Below, piece by piece: positions 35,301 to 42,096 of a stretch of 64,000 bases of DNA (its first letter is position 1; each line of letters starts with the position of its first letter). Location of the stretch: the NCBI GenBank assembly GCA_942491735.1, contig CALOCN010000014.1:1426001-1490000 (forward strand), given 5' to 3'. Source of the stretch: CALOCN01 sp942491735 (GTDB lineage Bacteria; Eisenbacteria; RBG-16-71-46; JABDJR01). Made by a program: the position numbers and the translations under genes. The notes beneath the pieces were generated by a model. That model saw nothing but the letters and a program-made list of their open reading frames with translations. It had not been told where the DNA came from and ran no database searches.

Positions 35301-35817
35301 CAAGGGTAGCGGGGTGACCCTTTCGGGGGACTTCCTCACCGCGATGAAGAAGGCGTATCGGATTCGTCGCGCGGTGTTCCCCAGCGGGTCCCGGGCCTCC
35401 TTCCGGTTCAGTCTGCGGCCCCGGCCCCCCAATCCGCTGGATCTGGCGATTACCTCCCGTTCCACCCAGATCCTCATCGGCGGGGAGGACCTCCTCTACC
35501 GCATGGGTGCGCGCAACTGGGTCGAGTTCCAGTGGCCGGGGCCCAACGGTGAGAACGGGGCCCAGCTCCGTTTCGACGCCGGGGACTCGGGTACGATCCG
35601 GGACATGGAGTACGCCGGCGTGTGGGGCTTCTTCCGCATGTTGCAACGGGCGTCCATTGCCGAGGGCGGAAGCAACGCCGACCTGCGTCTCACCTGGACC
35701 CTTTCCGGCGAGCCGGCCGGTGTCGAGGTGAGCTACGAGGTGAGGGGGCTTTCCGGAAACCATCCGCTGTCCAAGAATTTCTTCCGCTTCAGCCTGCCTT
35801 CGTCCATCACCCAGTGA
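32365..35817 (+). CDS. tssM: T6SS membrane-complex protein TssM (IcmF/VasK)
   Basis: A 1150-residue IcmF family protein. Two N-terminal helices (~12-32, ~36-58) and a third (~448-468) enclose a cytoplasmic NTPase-like domain with an intact Walker A GPPASGKST (129-137), followed by DTAGRY and TKCDL. The ~680-residue periplasmic region ends in a beta domain (LTWTLSGEPAGVEVSYEV) where TssJ binds. Length fits the family (~1100-1200). It spans the periplasm as the core of the translocation complex. It lies 36 bases after tssL, with GGAGGATCGGGATCG before the ATG. Confidence 0.96.
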   Translation: MGFLSFFFRPASLITGGAFGLIGLIVYLGYQFQLPWLYIIIAAAAIFLIWVIVLIVMRVRAAKAAAVLEVSLDRQAQDQLHATRPGREAEVEALRRNLTEAIEALKTSRVGKSGGRSALYVLPWYMIIGPPASGKSTLLTNSGLNFPYMDKTSKRPTVKGVGGTRNCDWWFADEAVMLDTAGRYTLPVESDDTKEWVAFLDMLRDTRGKKPINGLIVAVSIQDLLSGSEEMVEQHGQKIRARIDEVIEHLGISFPIYVVFTKCDLVRGFVEFFGDLGRDERAHVWGATLARDKVAQTPAAALFEQEMGALSESLHRSRIPRMSQVAAAENRPDVLFFPLQFDALQRRLGFFIESLFKENPYQERPIFRGFYFTSGTQEGRPIDQVINAMLSGFGMGQADEAMYVEPSQTKSYFIENVFSRIMFPDRHIAGPSAEAERSSRSKRSKLFTIGAVALLILLIPLIWLSVLNRGLLSDARSLADQSQAIVDARTQELPMSSLETLDALRGKIEEMGRKGNPVSKALSLGTYQADRAVEDTRNLYLSVLNDAVMRPAIRSLSVELSRNADSLRVGFVDYYRLYRTWRILLDPAERLKEGDAPLVADHLTNFWAPASRITIDGEIEAYHELIEKQLAYASGYPAEMGMLYPPIPSDTDPLDDRSRAALQRYWTVDLVYPELGRRTRDVADKTVSGIVGGVKTVVGQDPVPGTYTKEAWDGPVKGFLDEVEAYREDWVMERAFNGSPPSLRGFMVTRYGSEYADRWRTFVNGVSLQGGGVQETKTFLDASSKPSSPVLAVLREVSHNTTFDDPSMIRVQEQFAAVQEMFRRPEMGGFTVLTRADGDMPLADEYLEKISTISDQYTEIVESSDPKTSEPILALGSWVAQKVPPDTSGAMVTEVGRILMLPVSSVSGTVIRGATQNLGQAWQPVYREFRDLSGRFPLDPTSDRDIAISEFEQFFSPGGTFWSFYEANLADKVSMDGQPKGSGVTLSGDFLTAMKKAYRIRRAVFPSGSRASFRFSLRPRPPNPLDLAITSRSTQILIGGEDLLYRMGARNWVEFQWPGPNGENGAQLRFDAGDSGTIRDMEYAGVWGFFRMLQRASIAEGGSNADLRLTWTLSGEPAGVEVSYEVRGLSGNHPLSKNFFRFSLPSSITQ

Positions 35818-35834
35818 CGAGGAGCGAGTCGATC

Positions 35835-36761
35835 GTGCTTCCTGAAGGTGTGTCCGCGGGATACTTCGGCAAGGCGCCGTTCGCCGCGGACTTCATTGCC
35901 GAGAACGCATCGTCCCCGCTGGGGGCCGCGTTCCAGCAATGGCTCCTGGATGGGGTGGGGTTGGCCCGCGAGCGCATGGCCCAGGATTGGACGGCCCGCT
36001 ACGAGTCCGCGCCGCCCATCCGGTTCCTGTTCCGGCTGGCCGGGGGGACGGGGACCCTGGCCGGGTCCCTGGTTACCGGGCACGACCGGAGCGGTCGTCA
36101 GTTTCCCTTGGCCATCTTCGCCGAGGTGGGGGGTTCCGGCGTGCCCGCATCGGATCTGGCCGACCGCACGGATCTCTACCTGAGCGCGACCCGGCTCGGG
36201 GATAGCGCCGGCGCGGCCGACGCGCAGGCCCTCAAGGCGGGCCTGGCCGGTGTGTGGGGCGAGGCCCGGCCGTGCGCCGAGCCGGCACGCGGGGTCGTCG
36301 ACTCGGTGGGTGGACCAAGCGCCCTGGGCCGGATCGGGGCGAACCTGTTGGCCCTGGAGCCCCGTGCCGCCCGCGGCGCAGCCGGGTTCGATGGTTTCTT
36401 TCTCCGCTTTCCCATGCCGGTCGCGGCCGCTCACCGGGATGCCTGTGTTTCCCTGTGGGGTGGTCTCTGCCGTGCCTTTCTCGGAGCGTTGGCGAATCGG
36501 GTTTCGGTGTTCTGGACCGAGAGCGGCCGGCAGCCGGCCTTCCTGGATGTCCACCCGGGGGATCCGTCCGTCCTCAGCTATCTTCTCCTCCTGCAGCCGG
36601 AACTGGAGATGGACGCGATCTATCCCATGACCGAGACCCCGGCATCCCCGGAGCGGGCCCGGCACGCCGCGGAGGCGGCCGAGCGGATTCTCGACGGGGA
36701 TCCTGTCCTCGGTGCGTTCATCCCGCGCTTTGTCGCGGCCGTTCGGGACGGGGGCGCTTGA
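35835..36761 (+). CDS. tagF: T6SS-associated protein TagF
   Basis: A 308-residue TagF family protein. The N-terminal half shows the family signature GYFGKAPFAADFI followed by LGAAFQQWLLDG and, further on, LAGSLVTGHDRSGRQFPL. In Pseudomonas aeruginosa TagF is a negative post-translational regulator of T6SS assembly. Here it lacks a fused PppA phosphatase domain; a PP2C protein occurs ~34 kb away in the window. The start GTG 35835 follows GAGGAG; the tail overlaps a promoter-like element for tssA. Confidence 0.9.
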   Translation: MLPEGVSAGYFGKAPFAADFIAENASSPLGAAFQQWLLDGVGLARERMAQDWTARYESAPPIRFLFRLAGGTGTLAGSLVTGHDRSGRQFPLAIFAEVGGSGVPASDLADRTDLYLSATRLGDSAGAADAQALKAGLAGVWGEARPCAEPARGVVDSVGGPSALGRIGANLLALEPRAARGAAGFDGFFLRFPMPVAAAHRDACVSLWGGLCRAFLGALANRVSVFWTESGRQPAFLDVHPGDPSVLSYLLLLQPELEMDAIYPMTETPASPERARHAAEAAERILDGDPVLGAFIPRFVAAVRDGGA

Positions 36762-36786
36762 AGACCCCGGGAGGGTTGCCTACACT
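36758..36786 (+). promoter_or_regulatory. Possible internal promoter before tssA
   Basis: TTGAAG (36758-36763), a 17-base spacer and TACACT (36781-36786) form a plausible sigma-70 promoter overlapping the tagF stop. It would give separate expression of tssA and the sheath genes. Confidence 0.4.
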
Positions 36787-36875
36787 GGCCAAGGCTTTCC
36801 TGCCGTGCAATGCAGGTGTTCGACTGTACGCATTCGTTCGTTATCCCTACGACCCCATCACCTAGGAACCCGACC

Positions 36876-37919
36876 ATGAGCGTGATCGACGTCCAAAGCT
36901 TTCTTGTCCCGGTTTCCGAGGAGTCCCCGTGCGGCGAGGATCTCGAGTACGACCCGGCCTTCATTGCCCTGGATCAGGCATCCCAGGGCAAGGACGAACA
37001 GCAGGTCGGGGACAGCATCATCGAGGCCGAGGATCCCGATTGGAAGACGGTCAAGACAAGCGGTCTGGAGATCCTTACCCGCACTCGCGACCTGCGGATC
37101 GCCATCCATCTCACCCGCGCCCTGTTGCGTATGGACGGGTTCGTGGGATTCGCGGATGGATTGGCCCTGGTCAGGGGCTTCCTGGAGACCTTCTGGGACG
37201 GTCTGCATCCCGTGCTCGATCCCGACGACGGCAATGATCCCACCTTCCGGGTCAACACCGTGACCGCCCTGGCCGACCCCGATTCCACCCTGCGCTGGAT
37301 CCGGGAAGCGCCCCTCGTGTCCTCACGGATGCTGGGGCAATTCGGGCTGCGGGACATCGATATCGCCTCGGGAGTGATCAGCGCCCCCTCCGACATGGAC
37401 AACGTGCCGGAAACGACGGCCATCGACGGGGCGTTCATGGAAATCGACGTGGCCGAGCTCCAGGCCACCGCGGAGGCGGTGAACCGCTCCATCGACGATG
37501 CCCGGGCCATCGAGGACCTGTTGACCCAGCTGGTCGGGGCGGCCAACTCGGCCGACCTCAGCGGTCTTCCCGCGGAACTGGTCCAGGCCAAGGCGGTGCT
37601 CGACGATCGCCTGGCCCGGCGGGGGGTCGGCGAGGGGGCCGAGGGTGAAGAAGAGGGCGTCGAGGGGGGCGAAGCTGGGGGAGGGCGCAAGCCCATCACC
37701 GGGGAAATCAGCAGCCGCGAAGACGTCATCCGGGTGCTGGACAAGGCGTGCGACTACTTCGCCCGCAATGAACCCTCGAGCCCGGTTCCGCTGCTGCTGC
37801 AACGGGCGAAACGGTTGGTGTCCATGAACTTCTTGGACATCGTCAAGGACCTCAGCCCCAGTGGAGTGCCCGAAGTGCAGAACATTACAGGGGCACAGGC
37901 GGAGGACAGTTGGACTTGA
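36876..37919 (+). CDS. tssA: T6SS protein TssA
   Basis: A 347-residue TssA (ImpA/VasJ) family protein. The N-terminal ImpA domain begins PVSEESPCGEDLEYDPAF and continues with DPDWKTVKTSGLEIL and FWDGLHPVLDPDDG, diagnostic for the family. An acidic/glycine linker near 250-275 precedes a short C-terminal domain (EDVIRVLDKACDYFARNEPS, then PLLLQRAKRL). This C-terminus resembles short-form TssA proteins of the type that bind the baseplate or cap the sheath during extension. AGGAA nine bases upstream supports ATG 36876. Confidence 0.94.
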   Translation: MSVIDVQSFLVPVSEESPCGEDLEYDPAFIALDQASQGKDEQQVGDSIIEAEDPDWKTVKTSGLEILTRTRDLRIAIHLTRALLRMDGFVGFADGLALVRGFLETFWDGLHPVLDPDDGNDPTFRVNTVTALADPDSTLRWIREAPLVSSRMLGQFGLRDIDIASGVISAPSDMDNVPETTAIDGAFMEIDVAELQATAEAVNRSIDDARAIEDLLTQLVGAANSADLSGLPAELVQAKAVLDDRLARRGVGEGAEGEEEGVEGGEAGGGRKPITGEISSREDVIRVLDKACDYFARNEPSSPVPLLLQRAKRLVSMNFLDIVKDLSPSGVPEVQNITGAQAEDSWT

Positions 37920-37934
37920 TGGTTGAACTGAAGG

Positions 37935-37975
37935 CTTAGTATCGACTAAGCTGCACGCAATTGCGCGTTTACGCG
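37935..37975 (+). promoter_or_regulatory. Palindrome cluster between tssA and tssB
   Basis: Three small palindromes lie in series in the 118-base gap: CTTAGT-ATCG-ACTAAG (37935-37950), CGCAATTGCG (37956-37965) and CGCG-TTTA-CGCG (37964-37975). The patch is less GC-rich than its surroundings. It could be an RNA structure controlling sheath gene expression, or a protein site. Confidence 0.4.
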
Positions 37976-38037
37976 GCCAATGCACATCCGGGTGCCCCCG
38001 GTGAGCAGGCAACCGGCGTGGCATACAGGAGGATTCG

Positions 38038-38544
38038 ATGGCCAAGCAGAGCAGCCAGAAGTTTATCGCCCGGAACCGGGCGCCCCGAGTGCAGATTGAA
38101 TACGATGTAGAGCTCTACGGAGCCGAGAAGAAGATCCAGTTGCCGTTCGTGATGGGCGTCATGGCGGATCTCTCGGGCAAACCGGAAGAGCCGCTGGCTC
38201 CGGTCGCCGACCGGAAGTTCCTCGAAGTCGATGTCGACAACTTCGACGAGCGCATGAAGGCAATGAAGCCCCGTGTTGCGTTCGCCGTTCCCAACACCCT
38301 GACCGGTGAGGGGAATCTCAACGTCGACATCACCTTCGACAGCATGGACGACTTTTCGCCGGCGGCCGTGGCCCGGAAGGTGGACTCCCTCAACAAGCTC
38401 CTCCAGACCCGGACCCAGTTGGCGAACCTGATCACCTACATGGACGGAAAGACGGGGGCGGAAGAGCTCATCGCCAAGGCGATGAAGGATCCCTCCCTGC
38501 TTCAGTCCCTTGTTTCGGCGCCCAAGGAAGGCGGGGAGGAGTAA
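38038..38544 (+). CDS. tssB: T6SS sheath small subunit TssB (VipA)
   Basis: A 168-residue TssB protein that pairs with TssC to build the contractile sheath around the Hcp tube. The family pattern is intact: PRVQIEYDVE, LPFVMGVMADLSG, VDVDNFDERM, VAFAVPNTL, ITFDSMDDFSPAAVA and a C-terminal helix. A perfect AGGAGG ribosome-binding site precedes ATG 38038, the strongest in the cluster, as expected for a high-copy structural gene. tssC follows after three bases. Confidence 0.97.
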   Translation: MAKQSSQKFIARNRAPRVQIEYDVELYGAEKKIQLPFVMGVMADLSGKPEEPLAPVADRKFLEVDVDNFDERMKAMKPRVAFAVPNTLTGEGNLNVDITFDSMDDFSPAAVARKVDSLNKLLQTRTQLANLITYMDGKTGAEELIAKAMKDPSLLQSLVSAPKEGGEE

Positions 38545-38547
38545 GCC

Positions 38548-40041
38548 ATGGCAGAGGAAAAAGCTGCCGAAGCCCAAGGGGCGGAAGGCACCATCGAGGC
38601 GAGCGAGTTCTCGTCGCTCCTGCAGAAGGAGTTCAAGCCCAAGTCGGACCGGGCCAAGGAGTCGGTCGAGCAGGCCGTTTCCACCCTGGCCGAGCAGGTG
38701 CTGCAGGAGACGACCATCGTCTCCGACGATGTCCTGCAGACCATCCAGTCGATCATCGCCGAGATCGACCAGCGCATGACCGAACAGATCAACAAGATCC
38801 TCCACAACGAGGAGTTCCAGAAGCTGGAAGGCGCCTGGCGCGGGTTGCACTATCTGGTCAACAACACCGAGACCGATGAGCAGCTCAAGATCCGGGTCAT
38901 GAACATCTCCAAGAAGGACCTCCACAAGACGGTCAAGAAGTTCAAGGGAACGGCTTGGGATCAGAGCCCCATCTTCAAGAAGGTCTACGAGGAGGAGTAC
39001 GGTCAGTTCGGTGGGGAGCCCTACGGGTGCCTCGTCGGGGACTACCACTTCGACCACAGCCCCCAGGACATCGAGCTCCTGGCCGAGATGGCGCAGATCT
39101 CCGCGGCGTCGCACGCTCCCTTCATCGCCGGCGCCGCGCCGTCGATGATGCAGATGGAGTCCTGGCAGGAACTCACCAACCCGCGTGACCTGACCAAGAT
39201 CTTCACCACTCCCGAGTACGCGGCCTGGCGTTCCCTGCGGGACTCCGACGACGCCAAGTACCTGGGTCTGGCCATGCCCCGTTTCCTCGCTCGTCTGCCG
39301 TACGGCGCCAAGACCGAGCCGGTCGAGGAGTTCGACTTCGAGGAGGAGACCGAGGACGCCGACCACGGCAAGTACTGCTGGGCGAACTCGGCCTACGCCA
39401 TGGCGGTCAACATCAATACGTCGTTCAAGATGTACGGATGGTGCTCGCGCATCCGGGGTGTCGAGTCCGGTGGTTCGGTGGAGGGTCTGCCCACCCACAC
39501 CTTCCCCACCGACGACGGCGGCGTGGACATGAAGTGCCCCACCGAGATCGCCATCGCGGATCGCCGGGAGGCGGAGCTGGCCAAGAACGGCCTCATGCCC
39601 CTGGTCCACCGCAAGAACTCGGACTTTGCCGCGTTCATCGGCGCCCAGTCGCTGAACAAGCCGGCCGAGTACGACGATCCCGACGCCACCGCCAACGCGA
39701 ACCTCGCCGCTCGCCTCCCGTACCTGTTCGCGAGTTGCCGGTTTGCCCACTACCTCAAGTGCATCGTTCGCGACAAGATCGGCTCCTTCAAGGAGCGCGC
39801 CGAGATGCAGCGCTGGCTCAACGACTGGGTCATGCAGTACGTGGATGGTGATCCGGCCAACTCCAGCGAAGCCACCAAGGCCATGAAGCCGCTCGCCGCG
39901 GCCGAGGTCGTGGTGGAAGAGGTGGAAGGGAACCCGGGTTACTACAGTTCGAAGTTCTTCCTGCGGCCGCACTACCAGCTCGAGGGACTCACCGTCTCCT
40001 TGCGGCTGGTGTCCAAGCTGCCGTCCGGCAAGGAAGGGTAG
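38548..40041 (+). CDS. tssC: T6SS sheath large subunit TssC (VipB)
   Basis: A 497-residue TssC family protein. Visible family segments are LEGAWRGLHYLVNNTETDE, DYHFDHSPQDIELL, YLGLAMPRFLARLPYG, EDFxW-like CWANSAYAMAV, DRREAELAKNGLMPL, LPYLFASCRFAHYLK and the C-terminal GYYSSKFFLRPHYQLEGL. Length matches the family. It forms the sheath with TssB and is recycled by ClpV. Confidence 0.97.
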   Translation: MAEEKAAEAQGAEGTIEASEFSSLLQKEFKPKSDRAKESVEQAVSTLAEQVLQETTIVSDDVLQTIQSIIAEIDQRMTEQINKILHNEEFQKLEGAWRGLHYLVNNTETDEQLKIRVMNISKKDLHKTVKKFKGTAWDQSPIFKKVYEEEYGQFGGEPYGCLVGDYHFDHSPQDIELLAEMAQISAASHAPFIAGAAPSMMQMESWQELTNPRDLTKIFTTPEYAAWRSLRDSDDAKYLGLAMPRFLARLPYGAKTEPVEEFDFEEETEDADHGKYCWANSAYAMAVNINTSFKMYGWCSRIRGVESGGSVEGLPTHTFPTDDGGVDMKCPTEIAIADRREAELAKNGLMPLVHRKNSDFAAFIGAQSLNKPAEYDDPDATANANLAARLPYLFASCRFAHYLKCIVRDKIGSFKERAEMQRWLNDWVMQYVDGDPANSSEATKAMKPLAAAEVVVEEVEGNPGYYSSKFFLRPHYQLEGLTVSLRLVSKLPSGKEG

Positions 40042-40043
40042 AT

Positions 40044-40070
40044 ACCCGGGGGGAGGCCGGAGTCCCGGGT
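40044..40070 (+). promoter_or_regulatory. Hairpin between tssC and hcp
   Basis: A 7-base stem (ACCCGGG / CCCGGGT) with a 13-base loop, starting two bases after the tssC stop. Possibly a processing or attenuation element that lets hcp be expressed at a different level. Confidence 0.35.
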
Positions 40071-40139
40071 GTCACCGGCCCAGTCCCTCGATCTTGATTC
40101 GGCAGATAGCCTCAGGCTCTTACAGAAAGGAAACTGATC

Positions 40140-40625
40140 ATGGCTGTCGACATGTTCATGAAGTTCAAGGGAGAGATCAAGGGAGAGTCCCAGGACGCGA
40201 CGCACAAGGACGACATCGACGTCCTCGCCTGGAGCTGGGGGATGTCCCAGTCCGGGTCGTTCCACACCGGTGGCGGTGGTGGCGCGGGCAAGGTGTCCAT
40301 CCAGGATCTCTCGTTCACCAAGTGGGTGGACAAGTCCTCGCCCGTCCTCATGTTGTACTGCGCCAACGGCGACCACTTCCCCGAAGCGCTCCTCACCGTG
40401 CGCAAGGCGGGCAAGACGCCGCTCGAGTACATCAAGATCACCATGAAGAAGGTGCTCGTGACCTCGGTCAGCACCGGTGGTAGTGGTGGCGAGGACAAGC
40501 TGACCGAGAACGTGACGCTGAACTTCGCGCAGTGCATCTACTCCTACACCCCCCAGAAGGACGACGGGAGTGGCGGAGCCGAGATGTTCTTCAAGTGGGA
40601 CATCGCCGCGAACAAGACGCTGTAG
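40140..40625 (+). CDS. hcp: T6SS tube protein Hcp (TssD)
   Basis: A 161-residue Hcp family protein, whose hexameric rings stack into the injected tube. Diagnostic parts are the N-terminal MAVDMFMKFKGEIKGES, the short helix/loop VLAWSWGMSQSG, KVSIQDLSFTKWVDKSSP, and the C-terminal FKWDIAANK. Length is normal and no effector extension is present. The start has a GAAAGGAA ribosome-binding site. The gene is flanked by hairpins on both sides. Confidence 0.97.
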   Translation: MAVDMFMKFKGEIKGESQDATHKDDIDVLAWSWGMSQSGSFHTGGGGGAGKVSIQDLSFTKWVDKSSPVLMLYCANGDHFPEALLTVRKAGKTPLEYIKITMKKVLVTSVSTGGSGGEDKLTENVTLNFAQCIYSYTPQKDDGSGGAEMFFKWDIAANKTL

Positions 40626-40640
40626 CGGTCGTTTGTCATA

Positions 40641-40669
40641 CGTGGGCGGTCCCCATGGGACCGTCCACG
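40641..40669 (+). terminator. Strong hairpin after hcp (partial terminator or 3'-end stabiliser)
   Basis: A 13-base stem (CGTGGGCGGTCCC / GGGACCGTCCACG, one wobble) with a 3-base loop, 16 bases after the hcp stop. There is no following T tract, and tagJ lies in the same direction 98 bases on, so it probably protects the hcp mRNA 3' end and lowers read-through. Confidence 0.45.
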
Positions 40670-40766
40670 CCGACGGCGCGAGTCACGGGCATGGTCGAAG
40701 GCACGGCCCTGCTCTCGCGCCGTTTTCTTTCCGCGCGGATGGGCCTCCCGGCCCGGGGGATTCACC

Positions 40767-41597
40767 ATGACTGCCGAAGAGAGCCTGCGAGAAGGCAAGC
40801 TCGACGACGCGCTCGCATCGTTGCAGGACCAGGTCCGCAAGGATCCCGCCGATCCCAAGCACCGGACATTCCTCTTCCAACTCCTTTCCGTCCTCGGCCA
40901 GTGGGACCGGGCGCTCAACCAGCTCAAGGTGGCGGGCGAAATGGATGCCCAGGCCATCCCCATGGTGCAGACCTACCGGGACGCGCTGGCCTGCGAAGTC
41001 CTGCGCAACGAGGTCTTCGACGGCAAGCGTTCCCCGCTCGTCTTCGGCGAACCCCAGGAATGGGTCGCGCTGATGATCGAGGCGGTGCGGGTGCAGGCCC
41101 AGGGCAAGCATGCCGAAGCGGCCTCCCTGCGTGAACGGGCCCTGGAGGACGCACCCGCGACCTCGGGCACCCTCAACGAAACCCCTTTCGAGTGGATTGC
41201 CGACGCGGACTCCCGCCTGGGGCCCATCCTGGAAACGATCCTGCTCGGCAAGTACTACTGGATCCCGTTCCAGAACATCGCCTCCATCGAGATCGAGGCG
41301 CCGGAGGACCTGCGGGACCTCGTGTGGACCCCCGCGCATCTCACCTGGGCCAACGGCGGAGAGTCGGTGGCGCTCATTCCCACCCGGTACGTGGGTTCGG
41401 CGCAGGACGAGCGGGGAGAAGTGCGGCTCAGCCGGCGCACGGAATGGGTGGAACTCGGCGAGGGCGCGTACGCCGGACTGGGTCAGCGACTCCTGGCCAC
41501 CGACCAGGCCGAGACCCCTCTTCTGGAGGTGCGCAAAGTGACCCTGGACACGGCCGTGGAGCCGGACGGGGAGGGCCCCGCGGACTCCGATGGCTGA
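40767..41597 (+). CDS. tagJ: T6SS accessory protein TagJ (ImpE)
   Basis: A 276-residue ImpE/TagJ family protein. A TPR-like N-terminal region (LDDALASLQDQVRKDPADPKHRTFLFQLLSV) is followed by the ImpE domain with ETILLGKYYWIPFQNIASIEIEAP, LRDLVWTPA and ALIPTRYVGS. In Pseudomonas TagJ binds the TssB N-terminus and influences ClpV-dependent sheath turnover. Its stop overlaps the tssE start by eight bases. Confidence 0.93.
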   Translation: MTAEESLREGKLDDALASLQDQVRKDPADPKHRTFLFQLLSVLGQWDRALNQLKVAGEMDAQAIPMVQTYRDALACEVLRNEVFDGKRSPLVFGEPQEWVALMIEAVRVQAQGKHAEAASLRERALEDAPATSGTLNETPFEWIADADSRLGPILETILLGKYYWIPFQNIASIEIEAPEDLRDLVWTPAHLTWANGGESVALIPTRYVGSAQDERGEVRLSRRTEWVELGEGAYAGLGQRLLATDQAETPLLEVRKVTLDTAVEPDGEGPADSDG

Positions 41598-42096
41598 CCT
41601 CACTTCCCAGGAACGTCTTCAACCGTCCCTCCTCGACCGACTCACCGATGACGAGCCGCACAACGGAGTGGAGTCCCGGGATCGCCGGGTCCTGTCCCTG
41701 CGCCGCCTGCGTGAGGTGGTGCTCCGTGACCTGGCCTGGCTCCTCAATACCGGTTCGCTCGAGGGGGTCGAGGATCTGGAGCCGTATCCCCAGGTCGAGA
41801 ACTCGGTGCTCAACTACGGGATGCCGGACCTCACCGGGAGCACGGCTTCCGGGACCGACACCCGTATGGTCGAGAAGATGGTGCGTCAGGCCATCCTGAA
41901 CTTCGAGCCCCGGCTGCTCACCAACACGGTCAAGGTGAAGGCGGTGGTGCTCGAGGACCAGATGAACCGCAACGCGCTTACCTTCGAGATCAACGCGGAA
42001 ATGTGGGCCCAGCCCCTGCCCCTGCACCTGTATCTCAAGACCGAAGTGGATCTGGAAACCGGGCATGTTTCCGTGGCCGACACGGGAGGTTCCTGA
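41590..42096 (+). CDS. tssE: T6SS baseplate protein TssE (gp25-like)
   Basis: A 168-residue gp25-like wedge protein that starts sheath polymerisation. The core LRREVLRDLAWLLNT-like segment is LRRLREVVLRDLAWLLNTG, followed by YPQVENSVLNYGMPDLTG, IRQAI-like VRQAILNFEPRL and LTFEINAEMWAQPLPL. The LNYG motif is retained. It overlaps tagJ and shares its last base with the tssF start (TGATG). Confidence 0.95.
   Translation: MADLTSQERLQPSLLDRLTDDEPHNGVESRDRRVLSLRRLREVVLRDLAWLLNTGSLEGVEDLEPYPQVENSVLNYGMPDLTGSTASGTDTRMVEKMVRQAILNFEPRLLTNTVKVKAVVLEDQMNRNALTFEINAEMWAQPLPLHLYLKTEVDLETGHVSVADTGGS

Noticed and set aside
37910..37942. Sigma-70 promoter directly before tssB
   Set aside because: Possible hexamers (TTGATG, TAGTAT) have a 15-base spacing and overlap a palindrome; support is too weak to list as a promoter.
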